Assembly (NCBI RefSeq): GCF_037126465.1
Contig: NC_088210.1
Coordinates: forward strand, 13,042,011 to 13,106,010
DNA: 64,000 nt
From: Ornithodoros turicata
Taxonomy: Eukaryota > Arthropoda > Arachnida > Ixodida > Argasidae
Direction: 5' to 3'
Made by a program: the position numbers and the translations under genes. Positions within the stretch are counted from its first letter, which is position 1; each line of letters starts with the position of its first letter. This document shows positions 20,661 to 32,462 of this stretch, one piece after another. The notes under the pieces were generated by a model. The model had not been told where the DNA came from and searched no databases. It worked only from the letters and a program-made list of their open reading frames with translations.

Positions 20661-22788
20661 TTTCTTTGCAAAGAGCGCTTGCTCGCGGTAAGCGCATCTT
20701 CAATCGCCGTTGGTTTTAATTATCATTGAAAGGCCCTCCGCGTGATAGGAACATTATCCGGTTTGCACGACCGCGAGTTCAGTCGAGGGTCGTCGTCGTC
20801 GCCTCAACGAGCTCATCCTAGCGACTTACTCTCTCCGTGTCGATCTTCCTTTTGAGTTGATATATGTATATACTCCGGTTTACATGCAGAGGAGCGATCG
20901 GTTTCTTTCGCAAAGTCGACCTTTCCCCCCAACGTGTAAACGCGTTTCCTGTCACAACACACGCGAGGCGCGCGCGCGAATTAGAAAACGTGCGCGCACC
21001 GAGGGCCCAACGAAAATGCTGATCCTCGCTCTCGTCCAACACATTCAGCAGCCGAGGTTCTTTGGAAGCTTCCGTTTTTTCCTAGCGCGGAAACCCAATT
21101 TATAGGAGAGGAAACTGGCCTCTCGTCTCTCGTATGCTGCCGGCTGTCGGCTTCCTTTCGGGTGATCGTTGTAAGCCCGGCGAGGTTTCATCGCCTGTAC
21201 AGCCTGACATCTAAATTGGAAAGGAGGAGGCGTCAGGGGTTATGTTGATACACGATTGCTAGGGCTATATGCGAATATCCGGGATTTTCGAACGCAGAAA
21301 GGGATAACGACATACTGGACCGGAATTCCGAATCGAATACGAAATAGCGCAAAATCAGTGAGGGGCAGTACTTGACTGACTGTCGGCGACTGTAACACTA
21401 CGAAGCTATAGGGACGGTAAACATGAAAGACAGTGGTACGTAAAGAGAGACTATAGAGAGCAGGCGAGCTGGTGATATCTGATCCAAGGTATATCTAAAC
21501 TGGTAGCGAAAATTAGCGAAAATACCAAATCAGACCCATCGGCAAGGCCACCAGCAAGAGGCGCGAGCGATCCTGGGTGTTGACAGTAGAGGTACTGTTG
21601 TAAACAGAAAAACTTTGCAACATGGGCGTCGCTTGTGTGTGTACTAATAGGTTATTCATAATTTCAATGTAGAAAAAGCTTTCTGTTGCCCCGCTCGTGC
21701 ACATATACAAGATCATCTACCACTCGAGTACATTTCCGTATCCTGCTCCTTTGCGCATGTGCCACAGTAGGGGGTGTTTATCCGTGCGTCTCTGTATCCG
21801 TACTGTCCGTACCGTGTGTCCGTGCATTGTAATACGGAGTTCGTACACTCTTTGGGTTAAACAGGAATCGACGTTCACATCTCCGTAGTGTAGACCAAGA
21901 TTAACACGTGTAAACAGGTGAATACAATGCATCCCCTGTTGCTGGGCCCGCGAAAAAAAAGATTTCGTCATGGGACGAGTGGCCATGATAGTGTGAGTGT
22001 TAGCAGGAACCAACTGTGCACCAACGATGTCGTGTTTTGTTGCAATGGACTTATAACGGCCACTCATTGAATAAATGCAAATGTCTAATCACTAGGTGTA
22101 CGTATAGCTCTAGGTGAGAAATGGGCCTTACGTGAGCCTTCCTAATTTCTGTATGGTCATCACGATGCCTTTCTGTTTGGAGTTGTCAAAATCTGTGATA
22201 ACCGTATGTATTTGGAATTGATATGATTCATTAAACCTGATATGCTTTATTTTTCTGTGTTCTCGTCTGGTATTGTTGACTGGGCGCTGAAAAGGGAATA
22301 CAAAGCAAGCGAAGTGGGCCAATGTAAACGTGCATGGCTAATTATGCACTACTTATTATTCATACTAATGACGTCATCTCTGACGTCATTTATTTACAAT
22401 CGTAGTAGTCCGCGCAACGGATGGATGGCGCTGACCGTCTCAATCATGGCGTCATTCTGAAGACACAGAGGCCTATGGGAGTTGCGCTACCTGTTTAAAT
22501 ATACCTTGTCTGATCCCCATAACGAACCCTGAGACTGGGGTAGAAACACACAAACACGAGCCTCAAGCAGAGCATTGGACGGCAACACGACATAATGTCC
22601 TCTCTTTCTTCTTTTTCTCTAGTTTCGTAGTGTTACAGTCGAATATGTAATTCGATACTGAATCGAAGCGATGTCTTTTCTAAATCGAGTTTATTCCAAT
22701 AGTTTTTTAGGCTACACGTGTAAGCTAAAAAAAAAACGCCGGAGGGGAGCGCACGAAACAAACCTGAATGCCGCCTCATACGTGTATA
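20661..22788. other. unassigned DNA
   Basis: No gene or full repeat was found in about 2.1 kb. A splice-acceptor-like tract (TCTTTCTTCTTTTTCTCTAG, to 22622) is followed by frames that close quickly. Confidence 0.35.
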
Positions 22789-23505
22789 CAGTCGAACCTC
22801 GCTTTACGAACACCCTTCGTTTCTCAGAAAATCGTTCGTAAATCGAGGTCCGAGGTGTGCAGTGCACAAATCCCTCACAAAACCATGGGAAATTGATTTG
22901 AATAAGTTTTATTTTTGAAAATACTGCGTAATTTTGCTTTGCACCATACTTTCTGCAGGGTCTATCCTGTCTAGAAGAGATGACAGAAGTCTGACACTTG
23001 ACTCATCCACACTGTCCTCAAAGTACCGTATCGCGCGCGGATGAGACTGTTTACAACGGCAAATATCACGCTTGTCACCGGCTGTCAGGACTGAACGCCT
23101 TCTTTTGGAATGGCAAGATGTTTCCATCTCGGAGACCTGGTCCAAACTCACAACCGTTCGGCTGTAAACGCCCGAATTATTCTTTCAGGAAATGGTGAAT
23201 CATGTTTGTGGAACGTAGTGGCGTTGGGACATTGTATGTTTGACCTTGGCAGCATGTACTGAGGAACTTTAATTATCCTCCGGTCCATTGGCCTGTCCTC
23301 TGTACGTTCATAACGCCCGTTCGTATATCGAGGTCAGAATGGCTTGGCTACTTTGGTTCCGTTCCCTAATAATCCGTTCATACTTCGGATATCGAGGGTT
23401 CGTAAAACGAGGTAAAAATACACGGAAAAAGTTTGGTTCCCTCTGGAGCCGTTCGTAAGTTGAGGGAATTCGTATATCGAGGGTTCATAAAACGAGGTCC
23501 GACTG
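22789..23505. mobile_element. pogo/Tigger-like deletion derivative
   Basis: The termini are inverted: CAGTCGAACCTCGCTTTACG on the left and, inward on the minus strand, CAGTCGGACCTCGTTTTATG on the right. TA adjoins the left end, and TGTA follows the right end, so the duplication is slightly degraded. GTTCGTAAATCGAGG-like words recur inside both ends. The element contains a fused transposase remnant (22909-23151). A second member lies at 32562-33172. Confidence 0.75.
22909..23151 (-). pseudogene. internally deleted Tigger-type transposase
   Basis: The 80-codon minus-strand frame reads SKRRRSVLTAGDKRDICR, which resembles the start of the psq/CENP-B type DNA-binding domain of Tigger and pogo transposases. 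It then passes directly to an acidic stretch and SMVQSKITQYFQK, which resembles the C-terminus of the same proteins. The whole DDE catalytic core between them is absent. This is known behaviour for MITEs born by internal deletion. The call rests on short motifs, and the joint is inferred to be near residue 35. Confidence 0.55.
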
Positions 23506-23875
23506 TGTACGTATGTAAGTATTGCTTGTATATGCTATGTATCTACGTATACTATATGGTATATATCTGAATATATGCTGCACATGTGAATGCATGCTGA
23601 ATATATCTGTATAGTATGCGCTGTATGCATGTGTGTTTCGTTCGGTTACATAACTAATCGCTTTGCATGCGCCCCGGTTTCAAAATAATTATCCGTACAT
23701 GCCTATATGATTACTGAGATTATTATGATGCTGAGGATAGGTCTGGACGGCGTTCAGGGTGAATATTGCAATCATTAAATCCTTCGATCCTGTCGCAAAA
23801 ATGACTTTGAACTTCGAAGTTTAACGCAGGCAATGCTTGCGAATGCCCAAAAATGAATTTTCACTGAGTGTCGTA
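23506..23875. other. degenerate ATGTAT-rich sequence
   Basis: 23515-23640 is rich in TATGTAT and GCATGTG words, a decayed microsatellite. Nothing else. Confidence 0.5.
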
Positions 23876-24126
23876 CACTCTTAAAAATGAACTTCGCCGC
23901 ATAGCGCGCTCTTAGTCAACCATGATCTAGGATGATATCGTAATATCTACCCCGATTTGTTGAACACGGGAGGCGTACGCCTTTTTTGCGACACTTATGC
24001 TGTTCATAATTCTCACAAAAAAGGAGTACGCCTCCCGTTTTCAACAAATCAGGGCAGATAGCGATATCATTTGAGATTATGGTTGGTTAGGAGCGTGCTA
24101 TGCGGTGAAGTTCATTTTTAAGAGTG
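23876..24126. mobile_element. family A foldback MITE, full length
   Basis: 251 bp with CACTCTTAAAAATGAACTTC at the left end and its complement at the right. TA flanks both sides (23874-23875, 24127-24128). The centre is GGAGGCGTACGCC, a loop of about 25 bases, and GGAGTACGCCTCC. It has no coding capacity. Confidence 0.9.
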
Positions 24127-24351
24127 TAGAATGTGAATCAGAAAGAGACAGGCATAAATGGCTCTGTTTATACTTATATCCTAATGATATCCGATCAATA
24201 GCATTCTGACGGAGAGGACAAGATTTTTACTGCATGTAACAGCTCAGTAGATGGAACTCTACATGTATGCGATGAAGTATTTTTCTCTCTCAGCCTTCCC
24301 GTACAAAAAAGTAAAAAGTGCATACGTATTTTTTTCTCTCTTTCTTTCCAG

Positions 24352-24442
24352 TGAATCACTTGTAGAATGCGTTCAGCATTTGGTGCAACTGGATTGGAAA
24401 TTCGTTACCGCAATATGTATTAGCAAGGGCATTCACTATTAG
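24352..24442 (+). CDS. candidate 3' terminal exon, receptor-like fragment
   Basis: A strong acceptor (TTTTTTCTCTCTTTCTTTCC then AG at 24350-24351) is followed by an open frame of about 29 codons to TAG at 24440-24442. AATAAA lies at 24458-24463. The peptide ESLVECVQHLVQLDWKFVTA and then ICISKGIHY recalls the helix-Trp-strand element of ANF-receptor ligand-binding domains (the consensus has a hydrophobic helix followed by W.y/fV). Those domains occur in metabotropic glutamate and related receptors. The likeness covers only about 20 residues and the frame stops where such a domain should continue, so a pseudoexon or chance is quite possible. Confidence 0.3.
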
Positions 24443-24463
24443 TGAACCTGAAGATGAAATAAA

Positions 24464-25699
24464 CTGCTCTGACAACAAAAGCGCACGGCACCTGCGGGTA
24501 AAATCACCTGTAGAGTGATACTGTTACTCTTATACAATTATTATTACTATATTATTACGCTTCTGATATGCAACCTTATCAGCACCCGTCACCTGGCGCA
24601 CCTTATTAGTCGTGCACGAGCAATATACGACTTCTACGACATCATGTAATTGTTTATATTGGTATTTTTACCGGCTTGATAAGAATGTGATCACCTTGTT
24701 ACACGTCTTGCCCATGAGAGAGGAGAAAAGGTTATCATACGTCACCGAAGATCTTCACCGTCAACAATTTATGGCTTCTGGCACATTGTTCTCTAGAAGG
24801 GAAGCACAGCTTACCTGTAAGAAACGAAATGACAGACATCAGTCTTGAAGTTCACTTGAAATGCATAGATTTTACTATGCACACTAAACGAACTATGTAA
24901 TACATTGGTAATGTACACGACGTAGCTAAGCGAATCAAGAGACCAGGATAAGTTGTGATTCTCATATAAAAGAAAGCGAATTCAAAGTGCCACTATACGG
25001 ACTGAAAAAATGACATTTATTTTAACGCGTACTATAAAACAACCTTATTCAATTCAATCAACAGCATTCAGTACGCAAAATATAAATGCCGTCAGTGAGC
25101 ATTACGCAGATCCACAAATTTCCAAAAAGGACTCGCAAAAATTTTTAGTTTCGGATTCTCGAAGGGTAGGTGACGTCACTGGAACCTGTGGAGTCTCTAG
25201 AGTCTCCCAGAATTTGCGCGCGTCTCCATTCTCCGCTCCAGTTTGCAAGACTTCTAACAGCTGTGATGAGGAAACAATGCGCAGTTTCAGGAGCAATGTT
25301 GCCAGACGCGTTGGTAGATAGGGTGCCCTATATGATTGACGTCACATTCCTCAAAACTGGAAATTAATTTTATGATACTTCCGCGTCACAGAGAGGAACA
25401 ATATTCCAGCAGAATATAATGTGCGATACCAACGTTGCAGTGACATAGATTCGGTAGAATTCTGAAGGCACGAGATTTAGTCCGCAGTCATTACGATAAT
25501 ATTGGAGCCGTGTGCGACTTCTATCTGCAGGAAACTTCAACTAACCGAGCACATTACCGCTGGGTAAATACGAGTATGATTATCTTCAAACTTTCGCGCA
25601 GTTCTCCTCGAGCCAATCGAGAACGAAAGTATATTATGTCGTAAAAATAAGCAAGTTCATTAGCAAATTTAATATTTAATTCCAGGGGAAAATAGCAAA
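24464..25699. other. unassigned DNA
   Basis: A 103-codon frame at 25010-25321 (+) has no recognisable domain. No repeat family was identified. Confidence 0.35.
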
Positions 25700-25990
25700 T
25701 TAGGGCCTATTTTCGAAGCTGTGCGAAACTTAAGTAGTGTCTTGGATGCCGTGCAGCTGGATAATTATAATACGTTCAAGCTAATTGATCGCTTATTAAG
25801 CTGCCGTTGCTGTGGTGATTTCAAAAATCTGGAACACATTCTCCCTTGCCCGCCCTGCAAAACTTTGTTGCGTTGGTTGGTGATCATTGAGTATAGCATC
25901 GTTTCGTGTGAGTTCAGATTCTGCGAAGCTTTCCTCATGCCCTGGGATACGCAATTGAACAATCGTGGACCTTGATGATTCGTCCAGCGT
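25700..25990 (+). mobile_element. probable degraded LINE C-terminus
   Basis: The frame contains KLIDRLLSCRCCGDFKNLEH then ILPCP, followed further on by FCEAFLMPWDT. The spacing Cys-Cys...LEHIL..CP and the later PWD agree with the zinc-binding end of I/R1-like LINE proteins. Short, shifted and without the rest of the protein. Confidence 0.4.
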
Positions 25991-26107
25991 TATTTAATTT
26001 GGACAAAGGCTGTACTTTTTGTTTGATTATATCGTCTCTCGAAAGACACTTGGGCGATGAAGGAAAAAATACACAGTCCAGTCTGGGGGTTAGCAGTGGG
26101 AACATGA

Positions 26108-26211
26108 TAAGTCCAAGGAATGAAGCACCCTTTGAAATAAAACTTTAATATACACTTAATATACGTATATTAAAGTTTTATTTCAAAGAGTGCTTATATT
26201 GCGTGGACTTA
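26108..26211. repeat. 104-bp foldback
   Basis: TAAGTCCAAGG...GAAATAAAACTTTAATATAC pairs with GTATATTAAAGTTTTATTTC...CGTGGACTTA. The inner 30 bases are nearly perfect, and the loop is about 10 bases. Confidence 0.75.
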
Positions 26212-27665
26212 TTAGTGTTCTCTTGGAAGGTGAGGAATGAAAACGACGAGGCTCGCCATCAATTCTCAGAAGCGACATTCCCCAGAATATTCCAGAGGAA
26301 AGACAGGCAGGCAGACCGCTCGTCTACGCAAAGTTACCTCCCCCCCCATCCCGGAAAGATGAGCAAAATGTCATATGTTTCCGCTGCCACGTGAGCACGA
26401 GTCATGTCAACACCGTCTAGATAGAGAAAGCCTGCATACGCGTCGACGTGACGTAACAACTACGAGTCAGCCAATCAGGATCGCGTTTTCAATGGGGGTA
26501 GCCAATCACGAACGTGCTTTCAGCGGTCGTAGCCATGGAGACGAACCACCGTCGTCTGCGAGTAGTGATTGAACGTCCCCGCGTACTTAATGGGAAAAAC
26601 TTCCCATTTCCCATATCATTTCCCATATCTTTCTCGAGACCGATTTTCTAGAAAGCGACTTGCACTTTTTGTCTACAGATTCGGGTCTACACGTATGGGG
26701 GGGGGGGGGGGGATGCATCTATGTATATGGTGCCAAATAAAATTTAATTTAATTTAATTGAATTGAAATGTTCTCACACTACTAATCCCCTTGAAACGTT
26801 GTATAGGCCTTGTTATCGTTTCCATAATACCTAACATGAGAAATGCAACGCCTAGATCCATTCACCCCTAAGGCGGTTACATTGAAACCACTTACGGTTG
26901 AGCACACCCTGTTAATACTCAGCCAGAATGCGTATATACTCAAACGACGTCTCACGAAGCGTTAATATTTAACGCAAACATCGCCATGGGCATGCGTGGG
27001 ATATGAGCCGGTCATAACTCCATACAAATTGCATTACATACATGGGCAGCTCAAGAAAGGAACGTCACCGAGAGAAAGCGAGTAAGCAGCAACAATGAAG
27101 CGAGATTGTATGTACACATGGCGCAAAATGAAATTAGCGGCCTCCTTATGACGAGCACCGCATACATTGTTGCGGCCACTGTGATTTATTGGGAAAGGAC
27201 CTCTTTCTTCAGAGTAAAGCGTTCAGTAATGCTGCGGGAGAAACTCAATTAGTGGAGGAAAATTCAATTTATTCTTCGTCACAGCTTAGTGGATACGCGT
27301 CATATAGTGGTCACTGAGGTCGCGTCGAGTTTTCTGTCTTCGTCTGTGTGGTCAGGTTGACGTATACAGTTAGGGCTCTTCGTTTTCGGGGTTTTATGAA
27401 TTTTCGAATTCGGGGGGAATCGGGTGCTATTTATTTACACACGAGAACTCGGGGAGAAATCGGGCGCTACGATCTCAGTTTGACTCGTCATCGGGGAATT
27501 TTCGGGTGAAACGAGAGGCATATGAAACAAGCCACTGCTGTGACACTGGGACGAGAAACAATAATCTTTGTATTTCCGCTCGGAACTGGGGCTGTGAATG
27601 ACCGCTATATTCAAAAACTTGTCCGAACGCCACAAAAAGCTCGTCTTTTTTCTCCCGCAGGACGT
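26212..27665. other. unassigned DNA with G-run and LINE-like tail
   Basis: A run of about 15 G lies at 26697-26712. It is followed by a stretch ending in AAATAAAATTTAATTTAATT, which looks like a retrotransposon tail. The rest was not recognised. Confidence 0.35.
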
Positions 27666-28260
27666 GATGATGATGATGATGATTGAAAGAAAAAAAAGGG
27701 GATTGTAGCCCTCATCACGAGGGCCGGCTACCCCAGATCACCCTAAGGAAAGGAATGCCAGACACATCCGCCCACACCCACTGGAGATGTCGCGAAGCGG
27801 CGACGAACGCCACAGACAGGGTCATAGCCCGTCTAACAGCTTGGTGTCCCTTAAAAACTGTGTAACGGCTCGCAAAGCTGGCAGTTGAGTGCTCGTTGAA
27901 CATGGGCCCAACACCTTCTGCACTCCGAAGGGTCGATTGTCAACCCGGCCTAACGCGGCTACAAGTCTGTCACGACACTCAGAGTATCTTGGGCACGTAA
28001 CTACAGTATGTTCGACGTCTTCGATTGAGCCACAGACTGGACAATTAGGAGAGTCCGCCTTCCCAAGCCTGTACAGGAGTCTTGCACTGTATGGTACATT
28101 GAGCCGGAGCCTGTGAAACAATGACGTAAGCTGCCGTGGCATGGATGTTGGGAGGACCAGGGCTAGTTCGGGGTCAACCCGGTGCAGAAGGGAAGATCCA
28201 GCCTCGCCACAAAACCATTGATCTTTTGACAGCTTATGGGCAGGACGCGATTATAAAAGG
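27666..28260 (-). mobile_element. LINE 3' end (R1/I-like), with tail
   Basis: On the minus strand the frame is open from about 28258 to 27822. It contains LTSLFHRLRLNVPYSARLLY, RLGKADSPNCPVCGSIEDVE, HTVVTCPRY and near the end LPALRAVTQFLRDTKLLDGL. The C-x2-C-x7-H-x4-C motif is intact and the frame has no internal stop, so this copy is younger than the others. The 3' region runs to a (GAT)n microsatellite at 27666-27685, read as (ATC)n on the coding strand. RNase H and reverse transcriptase are missing through 5' truncation. Confidence 0.8.
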
Positions 28261-28610
28261 ACAAATAGGTTGTGACAAATAGCTCTCTTTGCGGATATTA
28301 TGACGCACTTTTCTGACGGTTTACCTATGCAACGACAAGTTGAAGGACCGCAAGGATTTCGGGTAGATATCGGGTTTGAGCGTATAACCGTATATAACTC
28401 AACTGCAAAAACGACACCTATAGTGTTCTCACAACTTTTTTAAAATAAAATAAAAAAATCAGTAAATCATAGAGAAAAATAACGCCCTGTAGATGACTAT
28501 AAAGCTCTCTTATTTATAGTTCCCGTTACATTATCCTGGTGTAATCAGCGTCATGTATTTCCACCGTTCCTCATGCAGTTTGTCTCAAGTGGACGAGTAG
28601 GCTGATCAGC
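28261..28610. other. unassigned DNA
   Basis: Nothing recognised. Confidence 0.4.
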
Positions 28611-28906
28611 GGCGTGATGGCCGAGCGGGTTGGTTGGTAGCCAAGGTCGTGTTGAAGACTGTAAGGCAGTGGGTTCGAATCCTACCACGGGCTGTGCGGT
28701 TTGAGGTTTTCCCTGGGTTTTCCGATGACTTTGCAGACGAATGCCGGCACAGTTATCCCTGAAGTCGGCGCAGGACGCCCACTAACCCCCATGCCCCCAC
28801 TCCTTCCTGCTCTCCTCTCTCCATCTGTCTACATCTGTATGCCGCTCATGCGGTCATATATACTCACAGTTGCTTCGCGGCGTAACACGGAATTTAAAAA
28901 AAAGAA
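28611..28906 (+). mobile_element. SINE type 1 (Ruka-like), full length
   Basis: The most complete copy. The tRNA-like head starts GGCGTGATGGCCGAGCGGGT (A-box), has a long variable-arm region (GTCGTGTTGAAGACTGTAAG) and a B-box GGGTTCGAATCC. This layout points to a class II tRNA (Ser or Leu type) ancestor. The body has TTTTCCCTGGGTTTTCCG and GCCGGCACAGTTATCC. The 3' end has CACAGTTGCTTCGCGGCG and an A-rich tail. Confidence 0.85.
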
Positions 28907-30450
28907 CGAGTATTCAGTACGTTCATTCCATCGCTTTTGGATCGTCTTAAGGAACCGCTTCATGAATTAGTTGCTCATTTTCGTACACATTAGCTTTTTC
29001 ACCTATTTGTTTCGTTTCCCCCTATGGGCTTTTGCGCATACGCTGTTCACCTTCATAAGCGCCACAATTTTGCTGATTCTCAGTTGTTTTTGTTTCTGAT
29101 ATTTATTTATTTGTTTATTTTGTTCGTTTTTCTTTCCTTTGCCCTCTTGTGCTTTCTCCCTTACCTTGACAGTATATTCCCTCGACCTTGCATATAATGC
29201 GCAACCTTATATTTCATGACTTGTTCCGACGTTGTCGCCACGCATGATATTCAGATTGTTTTTCCGCGGGAGGCCTCACCTCTAGCAATGCTACGGGGCC
29301 CCCCACTGTATACTGTGTATGGCGTAACTAATAATGTAATTGAATTAATAAATAAATAAGTGAACAGATGTTAGGCTGATAAAAAATAAAATTAAAAACA
29401 AAAGTGCAGAAATTCCGCGAGATGGCTACTAAAAGTGACCGAAACGTTCTCTAAGAAACAGAGCTGTTTAACACTTTTTTATCCGGGTTGTCAACGCTCA
29501 ACGACACCGACTCGCAGAAAGTGCGACCACACGAGCAGCTATATACTCCGTAGCTCACACCTGGCGTGCAACGCGAAAGTTCACATAATTCAAATTATCT
29601 CCAACGCAACACCGCGTGGGCGCAGCTACCTGTCCAAGAGCAAGCAGCAGCAGCGGCTGCAGCACCTTCTGCCGGCAAACCCCGGTCGTAATTGAATTTA
29701 TAGCAGGCAGCGAATATAAAACGCACGCAGTACCTTTCTCTACGTGCCTCTTCCTTCCCTTATACACTGGCCTTTAGAACGAAAACTTTGCCTTCCGCGA
29801 GGATTCTGCTTAATTGCCTTCTTCCCAGCACGAGCGTTCACAACTATTATTATTATTTACGCCTGAAGGTGTCCCCCTTCATAGAGATGACGGTTTCCAT
29901 TATGGCCGCGTACCGCGCGCGCGACTCATGCAAATAACGCGGTGCATGAAAAATTAAAAGCGACTCCTCGCCAGGGATAATTGTTTTGAGCCGCATAGTG
30001 TCCTGCATTGCGGCAGAAGCATCGCGCAGGGGAGTTCGTAAGTCGTGTCAGAGATGGGTTTAAATTCATAATGAGGTACCGCTGCGCCATTTTTGCACAC
30101 GATAGACGTGTACGTGACTCTATATGCAGAAGGTGGTGAGGAGTGTCTTTAGGCTTCGCTCCTAACCCGCTCCTCTGTTCCGAGCTTGGGGAGTTTTCAC
30201 TTTTGAGATGGTTCCTCTGAACCGCTCATGCATTTTGTTTGAAGCCCTTATGATGAGAGTGCGATAGATGTGGATAACTATGGTTAACCAGAGGATAGGA
30301 TCGGAAATCTACGTGTAAAAGTACTGAGGGAATCACACACGTAACGTGAAAAACGGTTAGGAGCAACTAAGATTTATTTGAACAAGAACTTTCGTGCGAG
30401 AGACTGCACTTCTTCTGCACTTCGTGCAGTCTCTCTTATTTGTTGCTCTC
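28907..30450. other. unassigned DNA, probable LINE 3' tail at 29230-29357
   Basis: GCGGGAGGCCTCACCTCTAG...GGCCCCCCACTGTATACTG is followed by AATTAATAAATAAATAAG. This looks like the untranslated 3' end and tetranucleotide tail of a LINE on the plus strand. No coding part was seen. Confidence 0.35.
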
Positions 30451-30560
30451 TTGTGATACTTAAAAGAACTGCGTAATTGTCACAAAAAGGCGTACGCGAC
30501 ACGTTTTCATGAAATCAGGGGACAGAACGTCGTCACTCGACATGACGGTTGGTGCATGTT
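30451..30560. mobile_element. family A MITE, right half
   Basis: AATTGTCACAAAAAGGCGTA, CGTTTTCATGAAATCAGGGG and ACGTCGTCACTCGACATGAC survive, and the left arm is gone. Confidence 0.6.
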
Positions 30561-30821
30561 ATACGTCGGTGACACGGGGAGTCTTAATGGTGATTGAAAC
30601 CAACTGCCATTCAAACAGCGCGTAGCGCACCCTGGTGTGTAACGTGTCAACCTCTCAGAGAGCATTGGATGCAATGCTCCCGAAGTGGTTCACACGCTAC
30701 ACACTGGGTGGCGGAACGCGCATATTCTATGCCCACTGAGGCTCTCCATGTGTCCGGGGTATTAAACAGGAACGGTTATGCTTTAAGAGTTTACACAGTG
30801 GTCGATATGTCAACTTCTGTC
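30561..30821. other. unassigned DNA
   Basis: Nothing beyond the similarity of 30600-30660 to 20040-20090. Confidence 0.3.
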
Positions 30822-30888
30822 CACGGCTGTGCGTTGCTCATAGCGACAGTTGCTTCGTGGCGCTAAAACTGAATTAAGAAAAAAAAGT
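30822..30888 (+). mobile_element. SINE type 1, 3' end only
   Basis: GCTCATAGCGACAGTTGCTT, CGTGGCGCTAAAACTGAATT and an A-rich tail match the 3' ends at 6590 and 28900. Confidence 0.65.
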
Positions 30889-31443
30889 TTAACTACGTCC
30901 TCTACTGCTGAGCCATATTTTTCAACGTCACTAATCAAGTTTTTTTTTTCTCCGTGTAATACGTCGAAATGCGCGCCCACAAACTTGCACCCATTTATTC
31001 CGAGAAGTACCGCCAAACAAGGCGTAAAGCCAAATTATTTCGAGCCCCCGAGATGGAATTACCTATATAGGAAACCACCCATGGGCCATGCTTTACCGAT
31101 GTGTCACCGTAGCCAAAGAGCCCTTTCAACTGGAAACAACACTTACACGTAACACGAAGAAAGCTCCTATCGCAATGCCCTTGTTTGGAACCATGAGAGA
31201 AAAAAGGGGATTATAAAAAAATAAAATAAAATAAAAACGGAAACTTACGGGGGGAAATAGACAGAGGGGGGCTAAACTTTCGAAAGCGTGATTGATTGCA
31301 CGGTGGGCAGCCGCCCACCAAGTAGTCGAAAATCCAGTTAACTCCATGCGCCTTTTTTTTTTTCTCCCGCGATTGCGGTATTTCACTCGACGTACTTCTC
31401 TCTCAATTTCACTTTCCCTCCTTTTCGTTCTCTTCTATTTCAG
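30889..31443. other. unassigned DNA
   Basis: The final 60 bases are a pyrimidine tract (CCTCCTTTTCGTTCTCTTCT) that would act as the acceptor of the next candidate exon. Confidence 0.35.
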
Positions 31444-31538
31444 AGACACCCTGCTGTATAGTAATAAGATAAATAAAGTACAGCGGACATACCCGACAGA
31501 AAAGAAGAAGAAGAAGGAGACGGAGAAGAAGCAAACAG
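31444..31538 (+). CDS. candidate internal exon, Lys/Glu-rich end
   Basis: The acceptor TCTTCTATTTCAG precedes 95 bases that end at AAACAG|GTAAGTAC, a near-ideal donor. One frame is open: DTLLYSNKINKVQRTYPTEK and then a Lys/Glu repeat. The GAA/AAG-rich end is both low complexity and typical of splicing enhancers, so the signal could be genuine or accidental. I cannot assign a family. Confidence 0.3.
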
Positions 31539-31849
31539 GTAAGTACAACAGTTCTGTGTGTGCAGTGGATCTATACACATACGTTGCTATACTAGATGAG
31601 GCAGAGCTGCTGAGGCTTTTCAATACGTCCGTAATGCTATGTTTACAAAAAATTTATAGAATTTCTACACAGCTAGCTTTGCAAAAATTGCTTGCAAATA
31701 AATTGGGTTTCACCATCAGGTTACTTCACTCTGAAAACAGATCAATGCCAAGAAGGGTAGAGTGTCCCACTCTGATCACTTTGCATTCGGGGAACGAGCG
31801 CGGGTGATGCTTGCTTGCGACGCGCCAAGACCTTGTTTGCGATAATTTA
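31539..31849. other. unassigned DNA
   Basis: The open frame continues through the putative donor to about 31807 but shows no domain. Confidence 0.3.
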
Positions 31850-31942
31850 CACAGATGCAAGCTGTCACATAAAGGCATGCAATTCCCATTTTCAACAAGT
31901 CAGGAAACATGAAGATACCATTCGGAATTATGATTGTGCGGC
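31850..31942. mobile_element. family A MITE, right-half fragment
   Basis: GCTGTCACATAAAGGCATGC, CCATTTTCAACAAGTCAGG and GATACCATTCGGAATTATG match the right arm with many changes. Confidence 0.5.
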
Positions 31943-32309
31943 GATGTTCTGCTTCTAGAGTGAATTGTCTTCAGTTGTCCAAAATTGCTTTCAATCCGCA
32001 CAAACGGGGAAATTAAGTCCGTCGCCGATAAAGAAATTAGTGGAAACAGAAGACAGAAAAGCAAAATACACGTTGCAGACACGCGCGTAAATTTTGAACG
32101 AAAATATGTTAGCCAGATAAATCAGGGAAACGATTGCAGATCAGGCCAACTGCAAGAACGCGAGCGTAGAAAAACAGAGAAGACAAGGAACATTTTAAGT
32201 TGCGATGCCATGTGACAGAGGAAGAAAAAATGGAACATTTTTAGTTATTGAGAACATGTATAATTACGAAAAGCAGTGTTCAGCTTCAGCCATCGCCTGC
32301 TGGTATTCA

Positions 32310-32462
32310 TAGCTAGCGCCATAGAAACATAACTTTGCCGCAGTACACGGTCTATAGGTCAATCATTGCTCAAAATGACACCTTTACCACTCCATGGTTT
32401 CTTAAAAGCGCCGTGCGTACGCATTTTTGTGACACTTAACACAACTGCGTAAGTGTCACAAT
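32310..32462. mobile_element. family A MITE, left-half fragment
   Basis: AACTTTGCCGCAGTACACGG, CAATCATTGCTCAAAATGAC, CCGTGCGTACGCATTTTTGT and a preserved core GTGACACTTA...TAAGTGTCAC. The right arm is lost at an AAATAAATAAAT run. Confidence 0.5.

Noticed and set aside
20333..20729. Long Ser/Pro and Leu-rich frames
   Set aside because: They lie in a pyrimidine-only tract, so they reflect composition.
24820..24830. TTTCTTACAG|GTAAGC on the minus strand as both acceptor and donor
   Set aside because: The two signals overlap at one point with no exon between them.
28611..28700. tRNA gene
   Set aside because: The A- and B-box sequence is the head of a SINE: it lacks a convincing cloverleaf end and runs into the shared SINE body. 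The same applies at 10700-10765 and 50340-50403.
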